NCBI RefSeq assembly: GCF_010120715.1
Contig: NZ_CP047591.1
Span: forward strand, 1,798,001 to 1,862,000
DNA from: Aminipila terrae
GTDB lineage: Bacteria > Bacillota > Clostridia > Peptostreptococcales > Anaerovoracaceae
Reading direction: 5' to 3'
DNA length: 64,000 bases
The translations under genes were made by a program, and so were the position numbers. Below the pieces are notes generated by a model. That model ran no database searches, was not told the origin of the DNA, and saw only the letters and a program-made list of their open reading frames with translations. Shown here piece by piece: positions 1-9,838 of the stretch; position 1 is the first letter of the stretch, and each line of letters begins with the position of its first letter.

Positions 1-8
1 TTAAAAAG

Positions 9-52
9 ATGGAGCGCAAAAGTATGCAAAAATACAATGCGCTCCTTTTTTT
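9..52 (-). terminator. Intrinsic terminator of the sensor kinase gene
   Basis: An 8-bp perfect stem (GGAGCGCA at 11-18, TGCGCTCC at 38-45) has a U-run on both strands. On the minus strand it follows the stop codon of the sensor kinase. It could also end transcription entering from the left. Confidence 0.75.
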
Positions 53-2643
53 AATTAAAATCAGAGCTTTTTTTGCATACACCGTCAAGCTCATATCTAA
101 ATATTGGAAGAAGAGTTGTTGCTTTTTCTGATTCTTCTTTCAGAGCCGCTTCTAACTCAGCGGCAACCTGTTGCAAGGGGATTAAACCCAGAGTACCTGC
201 AAGCCCTTTTACTGAATGGGCGATTCTGTGTGCTTCAGTGAAGTTCTTATCCAGAAGTAACTCCTGAATATCATTATCAACATGAGCATAAGATGTTTTA
301 AACTTTGTTAAATGTTTTATGTATTGTTTTTCGGAACAACCCAGGTTCTTTGCAGCCTCTGACAAACTTAAATCACCAGTACACTTTATTTCTTCTGGCA
401 CAGAAGCCCCTGCCGGGAAATCTTCTGAAGCCTTGACACTTCCAAAGTAAGGCAGTAGTGTTCGGAAGAATTCCTTATATCGGAATGGCTTACTGATAAA
501 TCCGTCCATAATGCCTTTATATTTTTCTTTTGTTTCAACATCAATATTGGTGGCAGTTAATGCAAGAATAGGACAAGTAACACCAATTTCTGTTTTTAAA
601 ATCTCAGCGGCGGTGTATCCATCCATCTTTGGCATGTGTATGTCCATAAGGATAACGGTATAATAGTTTTCCGGGACTTTAATACACATATCGATGGCTT
701 CCTGACCGTCACAGGCATGTTCGCAGATAATATGGGAATCGGCTAACATGTTTTGTGTTACTTCATAATTCAGTTCAGTATCCTCAACCACCAGAACCCT
801 GTGACCTTCTCCGTTTAAAAGAGAACGAGAATTTGATGTTACCCCTACCATATCACATAAAGAGGAATCAATGGTACGGGCCCAAATCGTAAACTGAAAT
901 CTGCTTCCTACATTTTTCTGACTTTCTACCCAGATATCTCCACCCATGGCGTTTACTACGTGTTTGCAAATGGCAAGACCAAGGCCTGTTCCCTGATGCT
1001 GTTTGGTCAGATGGTTTTCCAGCTGTTCAAACTCCTGGAAAACCTTGGATACATCTTCTTTATCTATACCCATGCCTGTATCTTCAATGGTAAACTTCAG
1101 CAAAATGGAATTTCCGTGATTGCCAAGGGGTTCAATAACGAGTCGTATATGACCTGAATTTGTAAATTTGCAAGCATTGTTTACCAGATTCAGAAGAACC
1201 TGGGCAAGCCTTGTCTTATCCATAGATAAGCATAAATCCGGCGGAAATTTAAAGTCCTTAATAAATTCCAGGCCCTTATTATATATAATCGGTCTGAAAA
1301 TTTCTTCAGACTCATTCAGCATATTAAGCAGATTAAAGTCTGATGGATATAAAATAAAGTTTGACTTTTGTATCTTTGAAATATCTAAGACATCGTTGAT
1401 AATATTGAGAAGTAATTCGGATGATATATGTATCTTTGATAAGATATCATCCTGCTTATCAGTAAGTTCAGTGCCTTTTAAAATATGTACCATACCGCAG
1501 ATAACATTTAACGGGGTTTTTATTTCATGAGATACATTGGCTATAAATGAAGACTTGGCATTGGCAAAGTATTCGATTTCTTTAAGTTGCTGTTTCAGTT
1601 CATTATCTTTCCTTTTACTGTCTGTACAATCCTGTATCAAAGTTACGAACTTAGGTTCATCATTATCGTCAAAAATAGCAAAACAATTGTAATTAATATA
1701 ACGCATTTTCCCATCGAAAGTATAAGAGAGTAAAATGTTTTTCTGATTCTCTGCAAAAGAATGAGAGGGCAGTGTTTCTGCAATCTCCTCTGGAAGTATT
1801 GCAAAGGAAGTCTGACCCAGTGGGTTTGGGGACTGAATATTTAAAAGCTGCTTATAAGTTGCATTCATATATTCATATTTATAGTGCTTGTCCACTATGG
1901 CCATACCTACATCTGCATTTTCAATTGCCTTACTGTAAAGCTGGTTAAAATAGGCATTATATTGATTGTTCTTTAAATAAAGAGAAACAGCTTTTGAAGC
2001 ACATAATGCTAATATTGTCCCGATAAAGATGGAAAATGTTGATATAAAGTGAAGAAAAAACAAAAGGTTGTCCTCTTTCTCCTTGATACGGTCCATGTAA
2101 TGAGAAGTATACTGATTCGTCAAAGAAACTCTGGTGCTATACAAATCATAGAATGCATTGCTTTGCATAAAAGATAAATTTTTCTGATCAACAGCAGATA
2201 AAAGAATATCTAGTAGATTATTGTAGCAATTCAGATTTGATAAAAGTAAATACTGTTCCTTGGAATTCAGTAAAAAGTTGTATGCAGATCGTCTGGAGAA
2301 TCGCTGTTACTATGATCATCGGGAATCTGGAAGTCGGTAAGTTTTCCATTGTCAGAAAAATTCAGGTAGCTAATGTTTTCATTATTACAGCTAATAAAGT
2401 TGTTGGCGTAATTGGTGAATGTATATTTTGCAGAAGCATCACCTGTAGAAATATATTCTTTTGCATCTGCAATTAATCCGTGAAATACTTTATCATATGT
2501 ACTGTTAAAACTTAGAAGGCAGTTCTTGCTTTTTTCATAATAAATAAGCTGACTGTTGGCTGATACGTAACATATCATACAACATACAAAATTAGCGACA
2601 ATATAATAATTGTAACTAAAATATATTTTAATTTGTGCAGCAT
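51..2643 (-). CDS. Hybrid sensor histidine kinase (PAS-HisKA-HATPase-REC-HPt), frameshifted
   Basis: This is a membrane-bound multistep phosphorelay kinase. The ATG at 2643 follows GGAGG and begins with a membrane segment (LKYILVTIIILSLILYVV). An extracytoplasmic domain of roughly 170 residues follows, then a second membrane segment near 2066-1994. Next come a PAS domain, a HisKA box (FIANVSHEIKTPLN, His codon 1527-1529), HATPase boxes (NLVNNACKF, DTGMGI, GTGLGLAICK), a receiver with VILMDIHMPKMDG, and an HPt domain (HRIAHSVKGLAG). Two single-base losses break the sensor part, near 2577-2580 and at the A5 run 2272-2276; one added base at each restores one chain. The HPt implies phosphotransfer to a separate response regulator that is not in this window. 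The signal sensed is unknown. Confidence 0.85.
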
Positions 2644-2695
2644 ACCGGATTCCTCCTTTCTAGTGTCAAAATACATTTATAAAAGCATTGTAATA

Positions 2696-2726
2696 TGTCG
2701 AAAAATAAATGTAAATAGCTTCGACA
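2696..2726. promoter_or_regulatory. Inverted pair of Spo0A-box-like sites
   Basis: TGTCGAA (2696-2702) and its reverse TTCGACA (2720-2726) lie between the divergent sensor kinase and yhbY genes. They match the core of the Spo0A 0A-box. Seven-base matches are weak evidence in AT-rich DNA; the inverted pairing between divergent promoters is what makes them worth listing. Confidence 0.3.
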
Positions 2727-2811
2727 AAAGCAGACAATTTACTACTACTTTTATTTTCTAAAATGATGTATAATAAGAACTAATAATGTGTTTTTGAAAG
2801 GGAAAGAAAGA

Positions 2812-3111
2812 ATGATTACAAGTAAACAGAGAAGTTATCTGAGAAGTTTGGCCCATAGTCTGGAACCATCCGTATATTTAGGCAAAAGCGGACTTACAGA
2901 GAATATTATAAAGGAAGTAGATGTAAATCTTGAAGCCAGAGAACTGGTAAAGGTTAAACTTCAGGAGGGTTGCAGTCTTGAACCTAAAGAGGTAGCTAAT
3001 CAGATTGCAGAAGAACTGGGAGCTGAATTTGTACAGGCTATAGGTAAGAAATTCACTCTCTACCGACAGTCAAAAGAGAATAAGCAGATTGAACTTCCAA
3101 AAGCTAGATAA
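2812..3111 (+). CDS. yhbY: YhbY-family RNA-binding protein
   Basis: A single CRM/YhbY domain of 99 residues (KQRSYLRSLAHSLEPSVYLGKSGLT, then NLEARELVKVKL). Family members bind RNA and associate with pre-50S ribosomal subunits. The ATG at 2812 gives the usual family N-terminus (MITSKQR) and follows a purine-rich stretch; an upstream in-frame GTG at 2788 would add eight atypical residues. It lies 14 bp before truA and is probably co-transcribed with it. Confidence 0.9.
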   Translation: MITSKQRSYLRSLAHSLEPSVYLGKSGLTENIIKEVDVNLEARELVKVKLQEGCSLEPKEVANQIAEELGAEFVQAIGKKFTLYRQSKENKQIELPKAR

Positions 3112-3125
3112 CTGTGGTATAGCTT

Positions 3126-3929
3126 ATGAAAAATATTTTGCTTACGATAGAATATGATGGCACTTCTTTTTTCGGCTGGCAGAGACAACCAGAAAAAAGA
3201 ACCGTTCAGGGTGAATTGGAACGGGTGCTTAGTGTGGTATGCCGATGCCCAGTACAGGTGAATGGAACCAGCAGAACGGATGCAGGGGTACATGCTTTAG
3301 GCCAGAGGGCAAGCTTTAAAGGTGATTTCGGCATTCCTACTGACAGATTGGTGGTTGCTGCAAATAATATTCTGGCAGGCGGAATGAACTCCATTGGGAA
3401 AATAGGCGATCTGAGGATTGTTTCTGCAGAAGAAGTACCAGAGGGGTTTCATGCCAGATTTGATGCAAAAGGAAAAAAATATGTGTATAAAATCTTAAAT
3501 TGTCAGGAAACACAAATTTTTAGCAGAAATCAATATTATCAGGTAAGAAAAAGTCTTAATATAGAAGCTATGAAACAGGCAGCTTTATATATTAAAGGAA
3601 CTCATGACTTTAAGTGCTTTCAGGCGGCAGGCGGTGAAGAGAAAAAAACTACTGTCCGAACAATATACGATTTACAAATCACGGAAGAAAAAAATGAGTT
3701 GGGAAAACGGACTATTTTCATAGAAATTAAAGGCGATGGCTTTTTATATAATATGGTGAGAATCATTACAGGAACCCTGGTAGAAGTCGGGTCAGGGAAA
3801 CTGCCGGCGGAGGCGGTTCAGGATATAGTTGAATCTGGCCAAAGGCAGAAGGCAGGTCATACGGCTCCACCACAGGGGCTGTACTTATCAAAAGTTTACT
3901 ATAAACTTGAAGATTTGGCTGGTCTTTGA
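3126..3929 (+). CDS. truA: tRNA pseudouridine(38-40) synthase TruA
   Basis: 267 residues, normal for TruA, which isomerises uridines 38-40 in the tRNA anticodon arm. The catalytic aspartate sits in the conserved SRTDAGVHALGQ motif at about residue 52. The C-terminal half has the usual GDGFLYNMVRIITGTL block and ends in the HTAPPQGLYL motif typical of bacterial TruA. No clear Shine-Dalgarno precedes the ATG, so translation may be coupled to yhbY. Full-length and intact. Confidence 0.95.
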   Translation: MKNILLTIEYDGTSFFGWQRQPEKRTVQGELERVLSVVCRCPVQVNGTSRTDAGVHALGQRASFKGDFGIPTDRLVVAANNILAGGMNSIGKIGDLRIVSAEEVPEGFHARFDAKGKKYVYKILNCQETQIFSRNQYYQVRKSLNIEAMKQAALYIKGTHDFKCFQAAGGEEKKTTVRTIYDLQITEEKNELGKRTIFIEIKGDGFLYNMVRIITGTLVEVGSGKLPAEAVQDIVESGQRQKAGHTAPPQGLYLSKVYYKLEDLAGL

Positions 3930-3994
3930 TACAATAAATAGATTAGGATAAAATAGGTTTTATAAACATAGCAGATTTCTGGAGGAAATAAAAA

Positions 3995-4444
3995 ATGGCG
4001 AGACCTAGCTGGGATGAGTATTTTATGGAAATAGCAGCACTGACAGCGCAGCGCTCTACGTGCTTAAGAAGGCAGGTGGGTGCAGCTATTGTATGTGATA
4101 AACATATTGTAGCAACTGGCTATAATGGCGCCCCAAGAGGCATAAAGCATTGTGAAGAAAGAGGCGGATGCCTTAGACAGAAGTTAAATGTGCCTTCCGG
4201 GGAAAGACATGAACTGTGCATGGCACTTCATGCAGAGCAGAATGCCATAATACAGGCGGCAACTCTTGGACAGAGTATTGAAGGCGCTACCATTTATATT
4301 ACACACCAGCCTTGCGTTATATGTGCAAAAATGATTGTTAACGCAGGGATTGAAAGAATTGTTGTAAAAGAAGGGTATCCTGACGAATTATCAATTGAAA
4401 TACTAAAAGAAGCAGGTCTTAAAATAGAAAAGATAGGGGATTAG
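3995..4444 (+). CDS. dCMP/cytidine deaminase family protein
   Basis: A 149-residue zinc-dependent deaminase with the HAEQNAI and PCVICAKM signatures (one His and two Cys zinc ligands plus the catalytic Glu). The N-terminal RPSWDEYFMEIA and the CLRQKLN segment match deoxycytidylate deaminases, which convert dCMP to dUMP for thymidylate synthesis. The gene has a good GGAGG site 5' of its ATG. It ends 7 bp before the tagO-like gene. Family is sure; dCMP specificity is inferred from length and motifs. Confidence 0.9.
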   Translation: MARPSWDEYFMEIAALTAQRSTCLRRQVGAAIVCDKHIVATGYNGAPRGIKHCEERGGCLRQKLNVPSGERHELCMALHAEQNAIIQAATLGQSIEGATIYITHQPCVICAKMIVNAGIERIVVKEGYPDELSIEILKEAGLKIEKIGD

Positions 4445-4451
4445 ATTTATC

Positions 4452-5789
4452 ATGGTTTTTTGGATAGCATTTTTAGCAGCTTTTGTGCTGTCAATTACTT
4501 TTACGCCAGTAGCAATTAAACTGGCACCTTTAATTGGAGCAGTAGACATACCAAAAGATTCCAGACGTATGCATACTAAGCCAATGCCCAGATTTGGAGG
4601 ATTAGCTATATTTGTAGGCGCTATGGCAACTATTGCCTGGCTGACCTGGTACGGATGGCCAATACTTGAAAGAAATTTTGCCCAGATGGGGGCAGTTATA
4701 TTGGAACAGCCTGTAGGCCGTATGCCAGGAGTCCTGTTAGGCGGTGTGCTGATATATATACTTGGCATTATAGACGATCTGAAAGGAATGCCTGCAAAGG
4801 TTAAATTTTTGGGACAGGCTTTAATCGCCTGTGTACCATATGCTTTTGGAGTAAGGATTGAATTTGTAACCAATCACTTCGGAGCTACCTTTGGGGACTC
4901 GCATAGCTATTTTGTAGGAGCTATATGCTTTTTTATAACTATAATATGGATAGTAGGTATTACTAATACAGTAAATTTAATTGATGGGTTAGACGGACTG
5001 GCTTCAGGCGTGGCATCCATCTCTTCTTTATGTCTGGCGTATACGGCATATATCCACGGATCCTATTTACCGGCTCTTGCAATGCTGGCTCTGGCAGGGG
5101 GTGCACTGGGATTTCTACCATACAATTTCCATCCTGCAAAAATATTTATGGGGGACGGGGGTTCGCTATTTTTAGGATTCATGCTGGCAACGCTGTCTAT
5201 AGTGGGGCCAGTTAAGAGTGCCACTATTATGGCTGTCATTATACCCGTACTGGTTTTAGGACTGCCAATTTTTGATACAGCATTTGCCATACTTAGAAGA
5301 TTAGTAAACCACAGACCTATTATGGAAGCAGATAAAGGACATCTTCATCACAGACTGATGGCTGCTGGGTTGGGTCAGCGAAGGACCGTACTTACCTTAT
5401 ATGGAATAAGTGGTGTAATGGGAGTAGCAGCGGTGCTTTTCAGCAGGGATTTATTTGTAGAGACTGCAGGTTTGATTGGCATAGCAGCCATGTATATATA
5501 TGTATTCCTGACAGACGCTAATAATTGGAGGCTGCAGATTAAAGCAGTTAATATTGCCCATGAAGAAAAACAGCAAAAGAAATTGGAAAAGAAACAAAAA
5601 AATAATTTAGATATAAAAACGAATCAGATTGAACCTTCAAAGCAGGAAGAAAGTAACAAGGCAGATGAGCCGGCAGGTAATGAAGATGAGCCGGAGGATG
5701 AGGAGACCACAGAAGGTGAAGACGTTTCAGATATTAAAAAAGATGACACAGAGGGTTTAGACATCAAAGAAGATGAGTCAAAAGAATAG
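4452..5789 (+). CDS. tagO: UDP-GlcNAc:undecaprenyl-phosphate GlcNAc-1-phosphate transferase, acidic tail
   Basis: An MraY/WecA-family membrane enzyme that starts teichoic acid or other undecaprenyl-linked glycan synthesis by moving GlcNAc-1-P to the lipid carrier. About ten membrane segments cover residues 1-360. The family motifs are visible: GIIDDLKG, TNTVNLIDGLDGLASG, FNFHPAKIFMGDGGS as NFHPAKIFMGDGGS, and the HLHHRL box. After the last membrane segment there is an unusual 75-residue hydrophilic tail, first Lys-rich and then very rich in Glu and Asp. The gene is followed 12 bp later by the epimerase. tagO and wecA cannot be separated by sequence alone. Confidence 0.9.
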   Translation: MVFWIAFLAAFVLSITFTPVAIKLAPLIGAVDIPKDSRRMHTKPMPRFGGLAIFVGAMATIAWLTWYGWPILERNFAQMGAVILEQPVGRMPGVLLGGVLIYILGIIDDLKGMPAKVKFLGQALIACVPYAFGVRIEFVTNHFGATFGDSHSYFVGAICFFITIIWIVGITNTVNLIDGLDGLASGVASISSLCLAYTAYIHGSYLPALAMLALAGGALGFLPYNFHPAKIFMGDGGSLFLGFMLATLSIVGPVKSATIMAVIIPVLVLGLPIFDTAFAILRRLVNHRPIMEADKGHLHHRLMAAGLGQRRTVLTLYGISGVMGVAAVLFSRDLFVETAGLIGIAAMYIYVFLTDANNWRLQIKAVNIAHEEKQQKKLEKKQKNNLDIKTNQIEPSKQEESNKADEPAGNEDEPEDEETTEGEDVSDIKKDDTEGLDIKEDESKE

Positions 5790-5801
5790 GAGCGTGTAAG
5801 G

Positions 5802-6908
5802 ATGAAAGTAATGACTGTCTTTGGAACAAGACCGGAAGCTATAAAAATGGCACCTTTAGTAAAAAAATTAAATGAAACAGAAGGCATAGAATCTGTGCTT
5901 TGTGTAACTGCTCAGCATAGGGAAATGCTGGATCAGGTATTAGAGTTGTTCCAGCTGACACCTGATTATGACCTGAATATTATGAAGCAGAACCAGACTA
6001 TCAGTCAGATTACATCAAATGTACTGGTGGGGCTTGAAGAAGTTTTGAAAAAAGAAAAGCCAGATGTGGTTTTGGTACATGGAGATACTACTACTACTTT
6101 TGCTGCAGCTCTTGCAAGCTTTTATCAGCAGATAAAGGTAGGACATGTGGAGGCAGGACTGAGAACCTATGATAAATATTCCCCGTATCCTGAAGAAATG
6201 AACCGGGTATTAACAGGTCATATTGCAGATTTTCACTTTTCTCCAACAGAAAAAAATAGAATGAATCTGCTAAAAGAAGGCGTTATTGATGATAATATCT
6301 ATATTACGGGAAATACTGTTATTGATGCACTTTTTCAGGTAGTGGACAAACCTTATGAATTTGAAGATGAAACGCTTAAAAAGATTGATTTTGAAAGCAA
6401 GCGTGTTATTACAGTAACTTGCCACAGAAGAGAAAACTTAGGGGAAAATATGGAACACATTTTTGGTGCTATTCGAAAAATTGCTGAAGAGTTTCAAGAT
6501 GTGGAAATTGTTTATCCTATGCATATGAATCCTAAGGTGCGTGAAACAGCTAATAAGATTTTAAACAACATGGAGAGGGTTCATTTAATTGATCCCCTTC
6601 AATATCAGCCTTTTGAAAATCTTATGGCAAAATCCTATTTTATTATTACGGATTCAGGTGGAATTCAGGAGGAAGCACCATCTCTTGGAAAACCAGTGCT
6701 GGTTGTAAGAAAAGAGACAGAGAGGCCTGAGGCTGTAGAGGCTGGTACAGTAAAGCTTGCGGGGGTTGAAATGGAGACCATTTATAATCTCTCTAAAGAG
6801 CTGCTAACGAATCAGGAGGCCTATAACGCTATGGCTCATGCCGTAAATCCTTATGGTGATGGTCATGCATGTGAAAGGATTGTTGATATATTAAAGAAGA
6901 AACTTTAG
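5802..6908 (+). CDS. wecB: UDP-N-acetylglucosamine 2-epimerase (non-hydrolysing)
   Basis: 368 residues, full length for WecB/MnaA, which interconverts UDP-GlcNAc and UDP-ManNAc. Recognisable blocks are the N-terminal FGTRPEAIKMAPLV, VLVHGDTTTTFA, GHVEAGLRT, the CHRREN motif, and DSGGIQEEAPSLGKPVLVVR. An AGGAG site lies just before the ATG. Its place directly behind the tagO-like gene points to supply of ManNAc for a teichoic-acid linkage unit or capsule. Confidence 0.95.
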   Translation: MKVMTVFGTRPEAIKMAPLVKKLNETEGIESVLCVTAQHREMLDQVLELFQLTPDYDLNIMKQNQTISQITSNVLVGLEEVLKKEKPDVVLVHGDTTTTFAAALASFYQQIKVGHVEAGLRTYDKYSPYPEEMNRVLTGHIADFHFSPTEKNRMNLLKEGVIDDNIYITGNTVIDALFQVVDKPYEFEDETLKKIDFESKRVITVTCHRRENLGENMEHIFGAIRKIAEEFQDVEIVYPMHMNPKVRETANKILNNMERVHLIDPLQYQPFENLMAKSYFIITDSGGIQEEAPSLGKPVLVVRKETERPEAVEAGTVKLAGVEMETIYNLSKELLTNQEAYNAMAHAVNPYGDGHACERIVDILKKKL

Positions 6909-6940
6909 TAACCATTGAAAATAAATATTTATTAAAAAAA

Positions 6941-8260
6941 TTGCTGGTGATAGCATTGCCCATAGCCATGCAGAGCCTGATTTCTTCTTCCCTGAACCTG
7001 ATAGATAATTTAATGGTTGGAAGTCTGGGGGAGACGGAACTGGCGGCAGTGGGCATTGCCATACAGATTTGTTTTATACATTGGATAGTGATGTTTGGGT
7101 TTACCAGCGGTGTAGCTACGTTTATGGCTCAATTCTGGGGTGTTAAAGATTTAACGAACATTAAGAAAACTACAGGCTTTGCTATTTGTGTATGCCTTTC
7201 TATAAGCCTCGTATTTTTTCTTATAGCCATGCTTTTCCCTCAGACGGTAATGAAGCTTTTTACCAATATTCCTGAGCTGATTAAATTAGGCACCGGATAT
7301 ATACGTACAATCGCATTTACCTTTCTGACTATAAGCGTGACAGTACCTTTTACTGCAGCTCTTCGAACTACACAGCAGACTAAAATACCACTTTACATAA
7401 GCATATTTGTTTTCACCACCAATACTATTTTGAATTATGTATTTATATTTGGAAAGTTTGGGGCTCCAAAACTGGGGGTGACAGGGTCCGCTTTGGCCAC
7501 GCTGATTGCAAGGTGTTTTGAGCTTCTTTTAATTCTCTTCGTAGTGTTTGTAAAAAAGAATATAGTGGCAGGACATTTTTCTGAGCATTTTGGATGGAGC
7601 AGACAACTGGTGAGAAGAATTGTTAGAAATGCTGTACCAACTACTATGAACGAAACCTTCTGGAGTGTTGGAACTGCCATGTATGTGGCTGCTTATGCCC
7701 GTGTGGGGGTAACCGAATATGCTGCAGTCCAGGCAAGCAATGTCATCAACAATCTGTTCATACTGGCGGCCTTCAGCATTGGTGACGCTACTTTGATTCT
7801 TGTAGGACAGAAACTGGGTGAAGGGAAGCTGGATTTTGCTTATGAACTTGGAAGAAAACTACTGCGTGTAGGAATTGCTCTGGGAATTATTTCTGGGGGA
7901 GTACTCATGATCAGCTCTAAATTTATCATCAGCCTGTTTGATTTGACTCCTGCAGGGCGGGAGGACGCTTTTTATATTCTCCTTGTGTATGGGGCATTTA
8001 TGTGGCTGATAGTATATAATGGAATCTGCATTACGGGTATACTAAGATCTGGTGGAGATACTATCTTTGCTATGGCCGTGGAAACAGGGACCGTCTGGCT
8101 TTATGCTGTGCCTATGGCTTTTATTACGGCTTTGGTGCTACATTTACCTATTTATCTTGCGGTGCTGTTAGTGAAGACAGAAGACATTTTAAAATCTTTT
8201 ATATTAGTTAGAAGATTCCGGTCTAAAAAATGGGCAAAGAATGTAATCCATGATGTGTAA
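6941..8260 (+). CDS. MATE family efflux transporter
   Basis: A polytopic membrane protein of about 440 residues with twelve hydrophobic segments and MATE features (LPIAMQSLISSSLNLIDNLMVG at the start, two related halves). It exports cations or drugs in exchange for Na+ or H+. The start is uncertain: no ATG or GTG lies in frame between the preceding stop at 6884-6886 and TTG 6941, yet the frame upstream still reads MATE-like residues (ENKYLLKK). An ATT or a start lost to a base-call error is possible. The annotated TTG lacks a ribosome binding site. Confidence 0.85.
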   Translation: MLVIALPIAMQSLISSSLNLIDNLMVGSLGETELAAVGIAIQICFIHWIVMFGFTSGVATFMAQFWGVKDLTNIKKTTGFAICVCLSISLVFFLIAMLFPQTVMKLFTNIPELIKLGTGYIRTIAFTFLTISVTVPFTAALRTTQQTKIPLYISIFVFTTNTILNYVFIFGKFGAPKLGVTGSALATLIARCFELLLILFVVFVKKNIVAGHFSEHFGWSRQLVRRIVRNAVPTTMNETFWSVGTAMYVAAYARVGVTEYAAVQASNVINNLFILAAFSIGDATLILVGQKLGEGKLDFAYELGRKLLRVGIALGIISGGVLMISSKFIISLFDLTPAGREDAFYILLVYGAFMWLIVYNGICITGILRSGGDTIFAMAVETGTVWLYAVPMAFITALVLHLPIYLAVLLVKTEDILKSFILVRRFRSKKWAKNVIHDV

Positions 8261-8573
8261 TAATAAATTTTATTATTGTGAAAAGAGTGATTATAATAAT
8301 GAAAAGAATGATAAATAATAATCAAAGATTAAAATCAGACTTTCTAAAGGAAAAATGCACTGGCAATAGTAAAAAAAATGAAAATAGGACAAGTTTGTTG
8401 CTACAAAGTATGCTAAAACAGTATAAAAATTACTAGTTTGCTCACAATAGTTTTTGCAAATGGTTGCATAAAAATAAACAATGATAGCTTAGAGAACCTA
8501 CTAATTTCAAGCATTATAAACGATTTTTCGACAAAAATGGACATTGTGAGAAAATTTTTAAAAACAACAATTC
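8261..8573 (+). other. AT-rich intergenic stretch before the ATP synthase promoter
   Basis: About 310 bases without a convincing gene. A 45-codon frame at 8299-8436 starts MKRMINNNQRLK but has only a poor ribosome binding site and no recognisable family. A short AT-only inverted repeat follows the MATE stop. One Spo0A-box-like TTCGACA lies at 8527-8533, about 40 bp upstream of the -35 element. Confidence 0.5.
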
Positions 8574-8601
8574 TTTACAACAGAAAATTTGAGAGTATAA
8601 T
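8574..8601 (+). promoter_or_regulatory. Predicted sigma-A promoter of the atp operon
   Basis: TTTACA (8574-8579), a 16-bp spacer and a perfect TATAAT (8596-8601). It lies about 60 bp upstream of atpI, the first gene of the operon. Confidence 0.7.
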
Positions 8602-8661
8602 AAAGTCAATATTACAAAATTGTATATTGGGATAGTTTTTTTATAGAGAGGTTTGCTAAAA

Positions 8662-8964
8662 TTGGAATATGTGATAGGTGCCATAGTTGGTATTTTATAT
8701 GGCGGGTTGGCTGGATTTTTAAAATACATTTTTCTTTGGAGAAAATTAGTTAAAGAAACAGACAATACGATTAAAATCGGAGCCGTGACTACAAGGCTTA
8801 TTATAAGCTATGTGGTAAATGCAATTATTTTGCTGGTTACTTTCTTAGTTAGAAACATGATTCCGTTTGATTTTATTGCGCTGGTAGTAGCTACTGCCTT
8901 TACATTGGTTTTAGCAGGCAAGCTTTTTTCTGTCCAAAAGATATTACAAAAAACAGAGATGTAA
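8662..8964 (+). CDS. atpI: ATP synthase accessory protein AtpI-like
   Basis: A small membrane protein of about 100 residues with three to four hydrophobic segments, in the usual position just ahead of atpB. AtpI-type proteins assist assembly of the c-ring or ion loading. Sequence similarity across this family is low, so the call rests on size, topology and position. I take the TTG at 8662 as start because AGAGAGG (8645-8651) lies at a good distance; the in-frame TTG at 8653 is too close to it. Confidence 0.7.
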   Translation: MEYVIGAIVGILYGGLAGFLKYIFLWRKLVKETDNTIKIGAVTTRLIISYVVNAIILLVTFLVRNMIPFDFIALVVATAFTLVLAGKLFSVQKILQKTEM

Positions 8965-9012
8965 AAAAACGTAGAACTATATAGACTAATTTGCATTTAG
9001 GAGGAAAGCAAA

Positions 9013-9705
9013 ATGATAGAAATGTTAAATTCAATGGGGATTACTAATGCTATGATAACTAGTTCAGTTATAACACTGATTCTCTGTTTTTTAGCGATTG
9101 TGGCAAGCAGACATATGGAAATGATTCCATCTGGGCTTCAGAATGTTATAGAAGTCATTGTAGAAAAGCTTAGTGGTTTCTTTGAAGATTTAATGGGTGA
9201 GTATGCAGGACGTAAATATTTCCCGCTTGTGGCAACATTATTTATTTATGTGCTGATATGTAACTATACTGGTTTACTGCCTCTTTCAGGAGAGTTACCA
9301 GGATTAAAAGCACCTACCAGTTCAATAAACTTCCCAGCAGGTCTGGCAATTATTGTCTTCTTCTGTGTTCAGTTTATTGGAATCAGAGAAACTCATGGAT
9401 TAAAGTACTATAAGCATTTATTACAGCCTATCGTTTTCCTGTTCCCGCTTATGTTACTTGAAGACATTGTTAAACCAATATCTCTTACATTGCGACTTTA
9501 CGGAAACATCTTTGGTGAAGAAGCTGTAACAAGCGCATTTTTCGGTATGGTTCCTTTTGGACTTCCAATTCTTATGCAGGCTTTCAGCGTACTGATGGGA
9601 CTGATTCAGGCTATGGTATTTTCTCTGCTTGCAGGAATTTATATTTCAGAAGCAGCAGAGCATGGAGCAGAGGAACATGAGCGTTTAAAGGCTCAGAACA
9701 TTTAA
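9013..9705 (+). CDS. atpB: F0F1 ATP synthase subunit a
   Basis: 230-residue membrane subunit that forms the two ion half-channels against the c-ring. The essential arginine is in SLTLRLYGNIFGEE, and the C-terminal helix block (MQAFSVLMGLIQAMVFSLLAGIYI) is typical. It starts at an ATG behind AGGAGG and is second in the operon. Confidence 0.95.
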   Translation: MIEMLNSMGITNAMITSSVITLILCFLAIVASRHMEMIPSGLQNVIEVIVEKLSGFFEDLMGEYAGRKYFPLVATLFIYVLICNYTGLLPLSGELPGLKAPTSSINFPAGLAIIVFFCVQFIGIRETHGLKYYKHLLQPIVFLFPLMLLEDIVKPISLTLRLYGNIFGEEAVTSAFFGMVPFGLPILMQAFSVLMGLIQAMVFSLLAGIYISEAAEHGAEEHERLKAQNI

Positions 9706-9750
9706 ATCAACGTTTTTAAAAGTTCTTTATATAGGATATTTATTTAACTG

Positions 9751-9766
9751 GAGGCTTCTAAGCCTC
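9751..9766 (+). other. Small intercistronic hairpin, atpB-atpE
   Basis: GAGGCTT and AAGCCTC form a tight inverted repeat inside the 133-base gap before atpE. There is no U-run, so it is not an intrinsic terminator. Hairpins here may stabilise or separate the highly expressed c-subunit message; that is inference. Confidence 0.4.
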
Positions 9767-9838
9767 ACAGTAGAATATATATAAATTATAAAAACATACG
9801 GCTGAAGTTTATCAGCAGAAACGAAAGGAGAAAATAAA

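Noticed and set aside
8438..8635. A 65-codon frame upstream of atpI
   Set aside because: It runs through the predicted atp promoter, lacks a ribosome site and has no protein-like pattern beyond AT-rich codons.
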